This document shows positions 54,952 to 62,977 of a stretch of 64,000 nucleotides of DNA, piece after piece. The DNA lies in contig NZ_MAKX01000024.1 in assembly GCF_001693415.1 (NCBI RefSeq), positions 207,303-271,302 of the forward strand, given 5' to 3'. The notes below the pieces were generated by a model. That model was not told the DNA's origin, did not search any database, and saw only the letters and a list, made by a program, of their open reading frames with translations. Numbering within the stretch: position 1 is the first letter of the stretch; each line of letters begins with the position of its first letter. This stretch comes from Tenacibaculum soleae (GTDB lineage: Bacteria; Bacteroidota; Bacteroidia; Flavobacteriales; Flavobacteriaceae). The position numbers and the translations under genes are program-made.

Positions 54952-55479
54952 TTACCAATTATTTTTAAGCAACAACTGGTTTATATGCTCATAATGATGC
55001 TTACAATGCCAAGCATAAATCCCTATATTTTGTTTTAAAGAAACTTTTTCATTTCCTTCTGGATGTATAAAAAAAGTGTTTAAATCAGTTTCTGATAAAC
55101 CTTTTAAAAGATACACCCATTTAGCGTGTAAAGCTTTTAAAGCATCTAAGGATAAATGTATAGGTGCAGCTTTTGAATCAAATAATTCAGCCCATCGATC
55201 TTCGTAATAAGCTTTAATTATTGGTTTATCTTCAGTTAAAGCCCATTTAAAACGAGTGTATGAGTTATGATGGCTATCTGCACAGTGATGAATTACCTGC
55301 CTTACCGTCCATCCTCCATCTCTATAAACAGTGTTTAATTGTTGTTCAGATAAATGTTTTACTAAAAGCTCTAATTTTATAGGAAACTCTTCTAAAACGG
55401 TTATCCATTTCTTTATTACTTTTGATGATATTTTGGTAGGAATATTTGGTTTTCCTATCGGATATTTTAAATGCTCCAT
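54952..55479 (-). CDS. DinB/YfiT-like putative metal-dependent hydrolase
   Basis: The 175 residues open with LKYPIGKPNIP, the YfiT subfamily start. The four-helix DinB fold supplies three metal-binding histidines, in VIHHCADSHHNSYTRFKWAL and near the end in YAWHCKHHYEHI. This family includes thiol-dependent transferases; the substrate here is unknown. Its ATG overlaps the stop of the TPR gene (TAATG), so the two are translationally coupled. Confidence 0.9.
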   Translation of the reverse strand: MEHLKYPIGKPNIPTKISSKVIKKWITVLEEFPIKLELLVKHLSEQQLNTVYRDGGWTVRQVIHHCADSHHNSYTRFKWALTEDKPIIKAYYEDRWAELFDSKAAPIHLSLDALKALHAKWVYLLKGLSETDLNTFFIHPEGNEKVSLKQNIGIYAWHCKHHYEHINQLLLKNNW

Positions 55480-56162
55480 TAATTTTTTTTCGTTTTAATT
55501 AGCCTAGTTAAAGTTCTTTTTGCACTGTTATTTTCTGGATTAATAGCTAATGCTTTCTTGTAAAACTCTATAGCTTTTAAAGTATCCTTTGTTTTTAAAT
55601 AAGCATCACCAGTGCTATCATAAGTGTTTGAGCTGTTTGGGTACAGTTCTATATTAATTTTAAAAATAGCCAAAGCTTTTTTATATTGATTATCTCTAAT
55701 ATATTGATACCCTAATCTATTAAAGGTGTTTTCTCTGATGATAACATTTAAACTATCCTTTTCTTTAATTTTTTTATAACCAAGTAATGCTGCTTTATAG
55801 TCACCTTGATTAAAATATTCTTTAGGTGTTTTTTCTCCGTCAGTTAACTTATTAAAAATATAGGTATTATTTTTATGTTCTCTTTTTTTAGCTAATGCAA
55901 TATTATTTTTAGAAGTATTAAAAATCAATTTTTCATTTAATTCACTAACATAAAAAGTACTATCATTAATTTTTAAAGGAGTTAAATTTTGGTTACGCCA
56001 AGTTAAAAACAAAGTACCATCATTAAATTTAACTTCAATAATTTCATCAGCATTAAAAAAGTAGCGTCCAGTGGTTTTTTTAATAAAATCAGCAGAGTTT
56101 TTACTTGGTGTACAACTTATAAAGAGTAATATAATTCCAGTAAAAAAAAGTTTAGTTTTCAT
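55479..56162 (-). CDS. Tetratricopeptide-repeat lipoprotein
   Basis: From the ATG at 56162 this is 227 residues with a lipoprotein signal ending in LFISC (cysteine at about 16). A beta-rich middle section (ADEIIEVKFNDGTLFLTWRN) is followed by three TPR units in the second half, including AIFKINIELYPNSSNTYDST and AIEFYKKALAINPENNSAKR. The frame stays open 22 codons upstream, but these would precede a complete lipoprotein signal. It likely acts in a periplasmic complex; partner unknown. Confidence 0.85.
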   Translation of the reverse strand: MKTKLFFTGIILLFISCTPSKNSADFIKKTTGRYFFNADEIIEVKFNDGTLFLTWRNQNLTPLKINDSTFYVSELNEKLIFNTSKNNIALAKKREHKNNTYIFNKLTDGEKTPKEYFNQGDYKAALLGYKKIKEKDSLNVIIRENTFNRLGYQYIRDNQYKKALAIFKINIELYPNSSNTYDSTGDAYLKTKDTLKAIEFYKKALAINPENNSAKRTLTRLIKTKKN

Positions 56163-56271
56163 TGTTTTAATAGCTTTTAGTAAAAATATATAAATAAGAC
56201 GACTTACTTGATAAATAGTTACAATCACTTATTTTTTACTTGGCATAACAATTGACTTATATATTATAGAA

Positions 56272-56305
56272 AAACAGTGTTTATTTATTTAAAACATTGT
56301 TTATT
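56272..56305 (+). repeat. Direct repeat in the lon promoter region
   Basis: AAACAGTGTTTATT (56272-56285) and AAACATTGTTTATT (56292-56305) are 13/14 identical and exactly 20 bp apart (about two helical turns), 61 bp upstream of the lon ATG. This is a good geometry for a regulator binding on one face. Confidence 0.5.
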
Positions 56306-56365
56306 AGATATTTACGTTTTTAATAGTGTTTTTTTTATTGTTTTAATTAACATAAAAATGTCACT

Positions 56366-58840
56366 ATGACATACATACAAGATATGAGCAAATCAAAAAT
56401 TATACATTTAGACAATTTGTCGCTTCAAGATGCTTTTAATGAAGATTCTGAATTGATACCTTTATTAACTCCTGAAGACGAAGAAATAATAAATAAAGAA
56501 GAAGTTCCATCTGAATTACCAATATTACCGTTAAGAAATACAGTATTATTTCCTGGTGTTGTAATTCCAATTACCGCTGGTAGAGATAAATCTATTCAGT
56601 TAATAAAGGATGCAAACAAAGGTGATAAAGTAATTGGAGTAGTAGCGCAAAAAGATGGTAATGTTGAAAACCCAGGATTAAACGACATTCATAAAACTGG
56701 AGTTGTAGCACAAATATTACGCGTTCTTAAAATGCCTGATGGTAACACAACAGTTATCATCCAAGGAAAAAAACGTTTTGAGATTGATGAAATTACACAA
56801 GAAGAACCATACTTAAAAGCAAAGGTTCATGAAGCGGTTGATGATAGAGAAGTTGATGATCAAAAAGAATTTGATGCAATTATAGAATCTATAAAAGAGC
56901 TAGCTTTAGAGGTTATTAAAGAAAACCCAATGTTACCTTCTGAAGCTTCATTTGCTATTAAAAATATTCAATCAAACTCGTTTTTAGTAAACTTTATTTC
57001 ATCAAATATGGAGTTAAGTGTAGCTAAAAAACAAGTGCTACTTGAAAAAGATAGTTTAAAAGAGCGAGCACTTTTAACATTAAAAAACCTTGATAAAGAA
57101 CTTCAAAAATTACAGTTACGTAATGATATTCAGTCTAAAACACGTTCTGATTTAGATAAGCAACAACGTGAATATTATTTACATCAGCAATTAAAAACCA
57201 TTCAAGATGAATTAGGTGGTGTTTCTCATGATCAGGAATTAGATGAAATGAGAGTTAAAGCAAAATCTAAAAAATGGACTAAAGAAGTTGCTGCTACTTT
57301 TGAAAAGGAATTAGGTCGTTTAAAACGAATGAATCCTCAAATGGCAGAATATGGTGTACAGCGTAACTATTTAGAGTTGATGTTAGAGTTGCCTTGGAAT
57401 GTGTATTCTGAAGATAAATTTGATTTAAAACGAGCTCAAAAAATATTAGATAGAGATCATTTTGGTTTAGAAAAAGTTAAAGAGCGTATTATTGAGCATT
57501 TAGCGGTTTTAAAATTACGAGGTGATATGAAGTCGCCAATAATCTGTTTATACGGACCTCCAGGAGTTGGTAAAACATCGTTAGGTAAATCGGTTGCCGA
57601 GGCTTTAGGACGTAAATACGTACGTATGTCGTTAGGTGGTTTACGTGATGAAGCTGAAATTCGCGGGCACCGTAAAACATATATTGGCGCAATGCCAGGG
57701 CGTTTAATTCAAAATTTGAAAAAAGCAGAAACGTCAAATCCAGTTTTTGTATTAGATGAAATTGATAAATTAAGTCAAAGTCATCAAGGAGATCCATCTT
57801 CAGCTATGTTAGAAGTATTAGATCCTGAACAAAACACTGCTTTTTATGATAATTATTTAGAAGTAGGCTACGATTTATCAAAAGTACTTTTTATAGCTAC
57901 TGCCAACAATTTAGGGCAAATTCCTTGGGCATTACGCGACCGTATGGAGCTTATTAATGTTACAGGTTATACCATTGAAGAAAAAGTTGAAATAGCTAAA
58001 AAATACTTATTTCCAAAGCAGTTAAAAGAACACGGTTTAACACCAGAACATTTAACAGTTGCAAAAAAACAATTAGAAAAAATTGTTGAAGGCTATACGC
58101 GTGAATCTGGAGTTCGTGGTTTAGAAAAACAAGTAGCCAAAGTGGTGCGTTTTGCTGCAAAATCAATCGCAATGGAAGAGGAATACAACATTGCTTTAAC
58201 TAACGAGGACATTGAAACTATTTTAGGCCCTGCTCGTTTAGAACGCGATAAGTATGAAACTAATGACGTTGCAGGTGTAGTTACAGGTTTAGCCTGGACA
58301 AGTGTTGGTGGAGATATTTTATTTATTGAATCTATTTTATCAAAAGGAAAGGGAAACCTTTCTATTACAGGTAATTTAGGAAAAGTAATGAAAGAATCTT
58401 CAACAATTGCCATGAAATATATCAAAGCAAATACAGAAGAATTTGGAATAAATCCAGAAGTTATAGATAAATACGATGTGCATATTCACGTGCCAGAAGG
58501 CGCAACACCAAAGGATGGTCCAAGTGCAGGTATTACCATGTTAACTTCATTAGTATCGGTATTTACGCAACGTAAAGTAAAAAATAAACTGGCCATGACA
58601 GGTGAAATTACCTTACGTGGAAAAGTATTACCAGTAGGCGGAATTAAAGAAAAAATATTAGCCGCAAAACGCGCCAATATCAAAGAAATTATTTTATGTG
58701 CCGATAATAAAAAAGACATTGAAGAAATAAAACAAAGCTACTTAAAAGGCTTAAAGTTTCATTATGTAACCGATATGCACGAGGTAATTGAAATAGCACT
58801 TACCAAGCAAAAAGTAAAAAATGCTAAAAAATTAGTGTAA
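56366..58840 (+). CDS. lon: ATP-dependent protease Lon
   Basis: The 824 residues start with the LON substrate-recognition domain (about 45-250, [19 protein letters not shown]). Next come a coiled-coil helix bundle, AAA+ with Walker A GPPGVGKT (about 397) and Walker [11 protein letters not shown], and the protease domain with catalytic Ser in DGPSAG (residue 720) and Lys in GGIKEK (residue 763). It degrades damaged and regulatory proteins in the cytosol. A second in-frame ATG at 56384 is also possible. Confidence 0.96.
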   Translation: MTYIQDMSKSKIIHLDNLSLQDAFNEDSELIPLLTPEDEEIINKEEVPSELPILPLRNTVLFPGVVIPITAGRDKSIQLIKDANKGDKVIGVVAQKDGNVENPGLNDIHKTGVVAQILRVLKMPDGNTTVIIQGKKRFEIDEITQEEPYLKAKVHEAVDDREVDDQKEFDAIIESIKELALEVIKENPMLPSEASFAIKNIQSNSFLVNFISSNMELSVAKKQVLLEKDSLKERALLTLKNLDKELQKLQLRNDIQSKTRSDLDKQQREYYLHQQLKTIQDELGGVSHDQELDEMRVKAKSKKWTKEVAATFEKELGRLKRMNPQMAEYGVQRNYLELMLELPWNVYSEDKFDLKRAQKILDRDHFGLEKVKERIIEHLAVLKLRGDMKSPIICLYGPPGVGKTSLGKSVAEALGRKYVRMSLGGLRDEAEIRGHRKTYIGAMPGRLIQNLKKAETSNPVFVLDEIDKLSQSHQGDPSSAMLEVLDPEQNTAFYDNYLEVGYDLSKVLFIATANNLGQIPWALRDRMELINVTGYTIEEKVEIAKKYLFPKQLKEHGLTPEHLTVAKKQLEKIVEGYTRESGVRGLEKQVAKVVRFAAKSIAMEEEYNIALTNEDIETILGPARLERDKYETNDVAGVVTGLAWTSVGGDILFIESILSKGKGNLSITGNLGKVMKESSTIAMKYIKANTEEFGINPEVIDKYDVHIHVPEGATPKDGPSAGITMLTSLVSVFTQRKVKNKLAMTGEITLRGKVLPVGGIKEKILAAKRANIKEIILCADNKKDIEEIKQSYLKGLKFHYVTDMHEVIEIALTKQKVKNAKKLV

Positions 58841-58849
58841 ATACAAGTT

Positions 58850-58977
58850 ACTGTCTAAAAAGTATTGAAATCGTCATTCTGAATTTATTTCAGAATCTCA
58901 CCATAGCGATTACTAATCATTATGGGAGCCTGAAACAAGTTTAGGTTGACTGAAAACTTACTTTTTAGGCAGTTTTT
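58850..58977 (+). terminator. Lon terminator with an element in its loop
   Basis: ACTGTCTAAAAAGTA (58850-58864) pairs with TACTTTTTAGGCAGT (58959-58973) at 15 positions, one of them G-U, followed by TTTT. The 94-nt loop holds a repeat copy (58872-58945). Confidence 0.7.
58872..58951. repeat. Dispersed palindromic repeat, copy 2
   Basis: CGTCATTCTGAA and TTCAGAATCTCA form the left inverted repeat (arms ATTCTGAA/TTCAGAAT). CCTGAAACAAGTTTAGG follows at 58929-58945 and GTTGAC closes it, roughly complementary to the opening GTCA. Copy 1 is at 52368, and the CCTGAAAC part recurs inverted at 54277. Confidence 0.65.
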
Positions 58978-58990
58978 ATTTTTTATCAGA

Positions 58991-59060
58991 AGCTATTTCC
59001 CGCTTTCCGCACTCGCTCTCTGTGAGGAGCTCAAGCAATTGCTACAATCGGGGCTAAGCT
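58991..59060. repeat. GC-richer intergenic repeat (AGCTATTTCCCGC type)
   Basis: The segment begins AGCTATTTCCCGCTTTCCGC and ends ATCGGGGCTAAGCT. It is much richer in GC than the surrounding DNA. I recall related intergenic elements in other Bacteroidota with the same ends and variable centres. Only this copy is in the window. Confidence 0.55.
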
Positions 59061-59083
59061 ATTTTATAAAGTTTTAGTGAAAG

Positions 59084-60760
59084 CTAAAAATCAGCTTTTT
59101 TATAAAATTTAATTTTCTCTTTAGTTGTTGGATGTGTAAACTCTAAGGTGTCAGCATGTAAATACAATCTGTCAGCTTTTTTGCCATACAAATCATCGCC
59201 AATAATTGGAGTATTTAAACCTGAACTATGAGAAGCATGCATTCGTAATTGATGTGTTCTACCAGAAATAGGGTAGAAGTGTACTTTTGTTTTTCCATCT
59301 TTCCTTTCAATAACTTCCCAGTTAGTTTTTGCTGGTTTTCCATGTTCATAACACACCAATTGTCTTGGCCTGTCATCTAAATCCACGCGAAGCGGTAAAT
59401 TTATCGTCCCTTTATCTTCTGTAATAATTCCATCCAACAAAGCGGTGTATCTTTTTTGCATTGTTTTATTAATAAACTGATTTTGTATAATTTTGTGCGC
59501 TTCTTTGTTTTTTGCTAAAACTAACAATCCAGAAGTAGCCATATCTAATCGATGTATAATAATTGGACCTGAAATATTTTTTACTTGTTGTTTAACCCGA
59601 GTATATACCGAATCTTGAATCTGGATTCCAGGAACCGATAAAAAATCGTTAGGTTTATAAATTACAATTAAATCATCATCTTCAAAAATGGTTTCCAGTA
59701 CCTTTCCAATAGCCGGGTTTTTTAACAACGGATTGGTGTCCATTTCAATTCCGTTTAACATATGCGCTAAGATAGGCTTGCATTTACCTTGGCAAGCTGG
59801 ATAAAACTGTTTGTGTTTCCGTACTTCTTTATTAGGCGATTTACCCCACCAAAACTCAGCCATAGCCACAGGTTTTAAATCGTGTGAAAAAGCATATTGT
59901 AATAATTTAGGTGCGGCACATTCGCCAGTACCAGCAGGTATATTTTCTATTGAAGTATTTATGAATAATTCGGTTAAATTTTTAACCTCTTTTTTAGAGT
60001 TTAAAAATTGATATTGCTCTGAAATATATTTTTGTAAAGCTAAAGACTTAGTTTTGCGTTCGTTTTTTAGTTTTGCTATTTGATTGGTATATGCTAATAG
60101 TTTTTCTTCTACAGGTTTTAAAGTGTGTTGCCAATAACGTGTTACATTATTAAAAAAATGTTTTGCAGCTAAACTTTCTTTTTTTAATTTTTTATCAAAA
60201 ACAATATAAGCTTCCTCCGAAACTTCTTTTTTAGCTTTTTCTCTTTTTAGTTTTCGAGCTGCTTTAGCTATTTTTAAAGCTTCTTTTTTTTCTGTAATAT
60301 CAGCATTAGCTTTGTTAGTTTCTTGTTCGTAAAGAGTACATAATTTTAAATAATCAGCAGAGTTCTCTATGCTTTCTAACTCAATACTTATATTTCTTAA
60401 AACTTCTTTTTCTTGTAAAAAAAAAGAATCTTTAGCAAGCATATCATACACAGGCGGAACAAACATTTTATGAGTATTTGTTTCGCCTAATTTACCTGAA
60501 ACAGCAGCTATATAACCAATTTTATTTTCTTTATTATATACAACTAAAACCCCGAACATTTTACCAGTTATAGTTCCTTTTTTACCAGGTTTTAATCCGA
60601 AATTATGTTCAAAATCTGTTTGCGTACTTAAATAATTCTGAACCTCTTTTACAGCTAATTCACATAACGGATGTGGTTCATAATAAAAAGGAAAGGTAAA
60701 CTTTTTAGGAAGTTTTATTTCATTAATATCGCTTAAAAAGTATTGAAAATATGATTGCAA
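59084..60760 (-). CDS. RluA-family RNA pseudouridine synthase with long N-terminal extension
   Basis: The C-terminal 200 residues form the RluA-type catalytic domain: DDDLIVIYKPNDFLSVPG (about 350), the catalytic Asp in HRLDMATSGLLVL (about 400), RYTALLDG, and the GRTHQLRMHASH motif. The first 330 residues are a separate region with a long coiled coil (about 130-260), then GTGECAAPKLLQYAF (about 278) and a CxGKC motif (PACQGKCKPILAHML). Target RNA is unknown. The start is a TTG at 60760; no ATG is near. Confidence 0.9.
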   Translation of the reverse strand: MQSYFQYFLSDINEIKLPKKFTFPFYYEPHPLCELAVKEVQNYLSTQTDFEHNFGLKPGKKGTITGKMFGVLVVYNKENKIGYIAAVSGKLGETNTHKMFVPPVYDMLAKDSFFLQEKEVLRNISIELESIENSADYLKLCTLYEQETNKANADITEKKEALKIAKAARKLKREKAKKEVSEEAYIVFDKKLKKESLAAKHFFNNVTRYWQHTLKPVEEKLLAYTNQIAKLKNERKTKSLALQKYISEQYQFLNSKKEVKNLTELFINTSIENIPAGTGECAAPKLLQYAFSHDLKPVAMAEFWWGKSPNKEVRKHKQFYPACQGKCKPILAHMLNGIEMDTNPLLKNPAIGKVLETIFEDDDLIVIYKPNDFLSVPGIQIQDSVYTRVKQQVKNISGPIIIHRLDMATSGLLVLAKNKEAHKIIQNQFINKTMQKRYTALLDGIITEDKGTINLPLRVDLDDRPRQLVCYEHGKPAKTNWEVIERKDGKTKVHFYPISGRTHQLRMHASHSSGLNTPIIGDDLYGKKADRLYLHADTLEFTHPTTKEKIKFYKKADF

Positions 60761-60774
60761 AACAGATGTGTTTT

Positions 60775-62295
60775 TTATTTAACGCTTAAAAATGAAAAAT
60801 TATAATTAACACCAAAATTTAAATAAGTACTACTTAAATTCCCTCCGCGTGCCTTTACATATCCTAAACCACCTCGTAAATTTAATTTATTAGTTAGCCT
60901 GTAGTTAAGTCCAGCACTTGGTTTTACAATTAATCCTTCTCCTGTACTAATTCCACCACCACCAGCTGCTCCTCCTAAAACTTGCAAGAATACTGATGTT
61001 GTATTGTTAAAAAAAGTATTTGATTGTACGCCTAAACCTACAATACCTTCCGCATAGGCACCAGCATCACCAAAATTAGCAAATGATGTTTGTCCGGCTC
61101 CGTAAAGATATTTATTTAAGAAAAAGTTTATTTGTAATGAAATTTGATGCATGTTTTGTTCAAATTTACCATTATTATCTCTTGCTGCATTTATATATAA
61201 ATCTTGTTTTATAATAGCTTCCAAACCTTTAAATTTAGCTATTGTAAAATCCTTTTCTTTAGATGAAGTACCGTCTTTATCAACATAATACTTTAAACCA
61301 AAACCTAATGTTGAAGATTTAAAATGTGCATCAGGACTCATTAAGTATCCTTTATTTATTGAAGCATAAATATTATCAAATAATTTTTGTTCAATTGAAA
61401 TATCTGGATAAATTAAAAATCCACCTTTGGTATCAACACCACCACCACCGCCTGCACCTACACCAAATTTGGCTAAGATATTTGTACGGTTTTTATTCAT
61501 TGATATATGATAACCACCACCCAATAAAACATCCATGTATCCTGCCTTAATTCCATGATAAGCACCATCAGCTTTCAGAAAAAAGAATAGATTATTGGTT
61601 AAATAAGAATTTAATTCAAAACCTGCTAAACGTATGGTTTTACCTGTGTATGAACCTTTAGTAACTTCTAAGTTGTTTAAATGTACCAATAAAGAAATTC
61701 GGTTACTAAGATTTTTCCATGAACTATTTTTCAAGTCATCAATAGAAAATGAATTTTCATGCGCTTTAAAAGTTGCATTTTTAAAAGATAAAGGTACTTG
61801 AACAGCAACATTAAATTGCTCACTTTTTATAGTTCCTCCATCAAAAAAATTAACATAACTATATCCTGCAGTAGTTGAAAAATACTTAAAATCGTATCCT
61901 AAATTAAAATGTGGTAAAATAAAAGCACCACCACCATCAGGGGCTGCTGCACCGCCACCGCCTCCAAAATGAATACCGGTATCAATAAATAATCTCTTTG
62001 TTATTTTGTGCTGTATACCTGCGTTAATGCCTAGGGTAAAAAAACCACCTCGTATTCCGCCAATTGCACCATAAATACCTAAACCAACATAGCTCCATTC
62101 ATTAGGTTTTAAGTTATAATGGATTCCCGAAAAATCCATGTTTTTTTCACTTTCAGGCATTTTTATTGATAAAAAATCTAATTGACCAAAACCTATTTGA
62201 GTTTTTTGTTGCGGAATTTCAGATTGTGCGCATAAAAAATGAACACTCAAGATAAAACCTACCATGAGTGCTCGTTTACTAAAGTTTAATAGCAT
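60775..62295 (-). CDS. Glycine-rich outer-membrane protein with three repeats
   Basis: This 506-residue protein has a signal peptide (about 1-23, ending LCAQ) and three repeats at about 70-170, 238-338 and 398-500. Each has a G-rich cluster (GGGGG...GGG at 111-123, AGGGGGVDTKGG at 281-292, GGAAGGGGISTGEG at 441-454), then a proline and a beta strand. Alternating strands suggest an outer-membrane barrel or surface protein. I do not recognise a named family. It follows the SPOR-like gene by 12 bp and precedes the RluA-type gene by 14 bp. Confidence 0.78.
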   Translation of the reverse strand: MLLNFSKRALMVGFILSVHFLCAQSEIPQQKTQIGFGQLDFLSIKMPESEKNMDFSGIHYNLKPNEWSYVGLGIYGAIGGIRGGFFTLGINAGIQHKITKRLFIDTGIHFGGGGGAAAPDGGGAFILPHFNLGYDFKYFSTTAGYSYVNFFDGGTIKSEQFNVAVQVPLSFKNATFKAHENSFSIDDLKNSSWKNLSNRISLLVHLNNLEVTKGSYTGKTIRLAGFELNSYLTNNLFFFLKADGAYHGIKAGYMDVLLGGGYHISMNKNRTNILAKFGVGAGGGGGVDTKGGFLIYPDISIEQKLFDNIYASINKGYLMSPDAHFKSSTLGFGLKYYVDKDGTSSKEKDFTIAKFKGLEAIIKQDLYINAARDNNGKFEQNMHQISLQINFFLNKYLYGAGQTSFANFGDAGAYAEGIVGLGVQSNTFFNNTTSVFLQVLGGAAGGGGISTGEGLIVKPSAGLNYRLTNKLNLRGGLGYVKARGGNLSSTYLNFGVNYNFSFLSVK

Positions 62296-62307
62296 TAAAT
62301 TGTATTT

Positions 62308-62925
62308 TTAGTGATGTATTTTTTGACGTTTTCCATTAATATAAGAAGCTACAAAGGCGTCTTTAAAACCAATTTGTATCAGTTCTTTTCTTAGAGATTT
62401 GGCTTCATCTAAAGACTCAAATAAACCAATAGAATATTTAAAATAACCATTTGCTATGGTAACAGTTGATGGTATTGTTACTGATGATATTAAAGGTTGT
62501 TTTTTTTGTGAAAGTACGCCAATTTGAACTGAATAAATTGTTTTATCACTAGTATTGTCAACGACAGCGTCAATTGTTTCATTTAAATTAACCTCATTAT
62601 TTGTTTTAGTATTTCTGCTAGCTCTAGCGTTTGCTCTTTTAATACTATCTAAAACTCTTGTGTGCTCATTCTTTTTAACCGTAGCAATTTCTTCTGATGA
62701 AGGAAAAGACGCGCCGCTACTGTTTGAATAAAAGTAGTACGCAGCTCCTAAAGCAATACCTAATAATACACCCAAAACGATAGGGAGTCTCATTGATCCT
62801 TTTTTTAAAGAACTAAATTTTTCTTGAGCTTCGCTTAATTCATTTTCAGCTTCTTCTCTTTTTAACTTTGCATTATCTAAGTCTTCTTGCATTAACTTAA
62901 ACTTTTCTTCTTCTATAAAAGGCAT
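62308..62925 (-). CDS. Membrane-anchored protein with coiled coil and SPOR-like domain
   Basis: The 205 residues have an N-terminal charged coiled coil (about 3-45, EEEKFKLMQEDLDNAKLKRE), a single membrane helix (about 49-67, PIVLGVLLGIALGAAYYFY), a disordered linker, and a C-terminal SPOR-like domain. That domain is visible as IYSVQIGVLSQKK, YFKYSIGLFESLDEAKSLRK and FKDAFVASYING. SPOR domains bind denuded peptidoglycan at division sites. The coiled coil would face the cytosol. It lies between the oxidoreductase and the outer-membrane gene. Confidence 0.8.
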   Translation of the reverse strand: MPFIEEEKFKLMQEDLDNAKLKREEAENELSEAQEKFSSLKKGSMRLPIVLGVLLGIALGAAYYFYSNSSGASFPSSEEIATVKKNEHTRVLDSIKRANARASRNTKTNNEVNLNETIDAVVDNTSDKTIYSVQIGVLSQKKQPLISSVTIPSTVTIANGYFKYSIGLFESLDEAKSLRKELIQIGFKDAFVASYINGKRQKIHH

Positions 62926-62977
62926 AATGTTGGTTGATTTTTGATTGAAAATATTTTACTAAAGTACAAATCTTTTT

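Noticed and set aside
60934..61965. CRISPR-like or tandem DNA repeat from the glycine clusters
   Set aside because: The three clusters are about 500 bp apart and similar at protein level only; they encode loops of one open frame.
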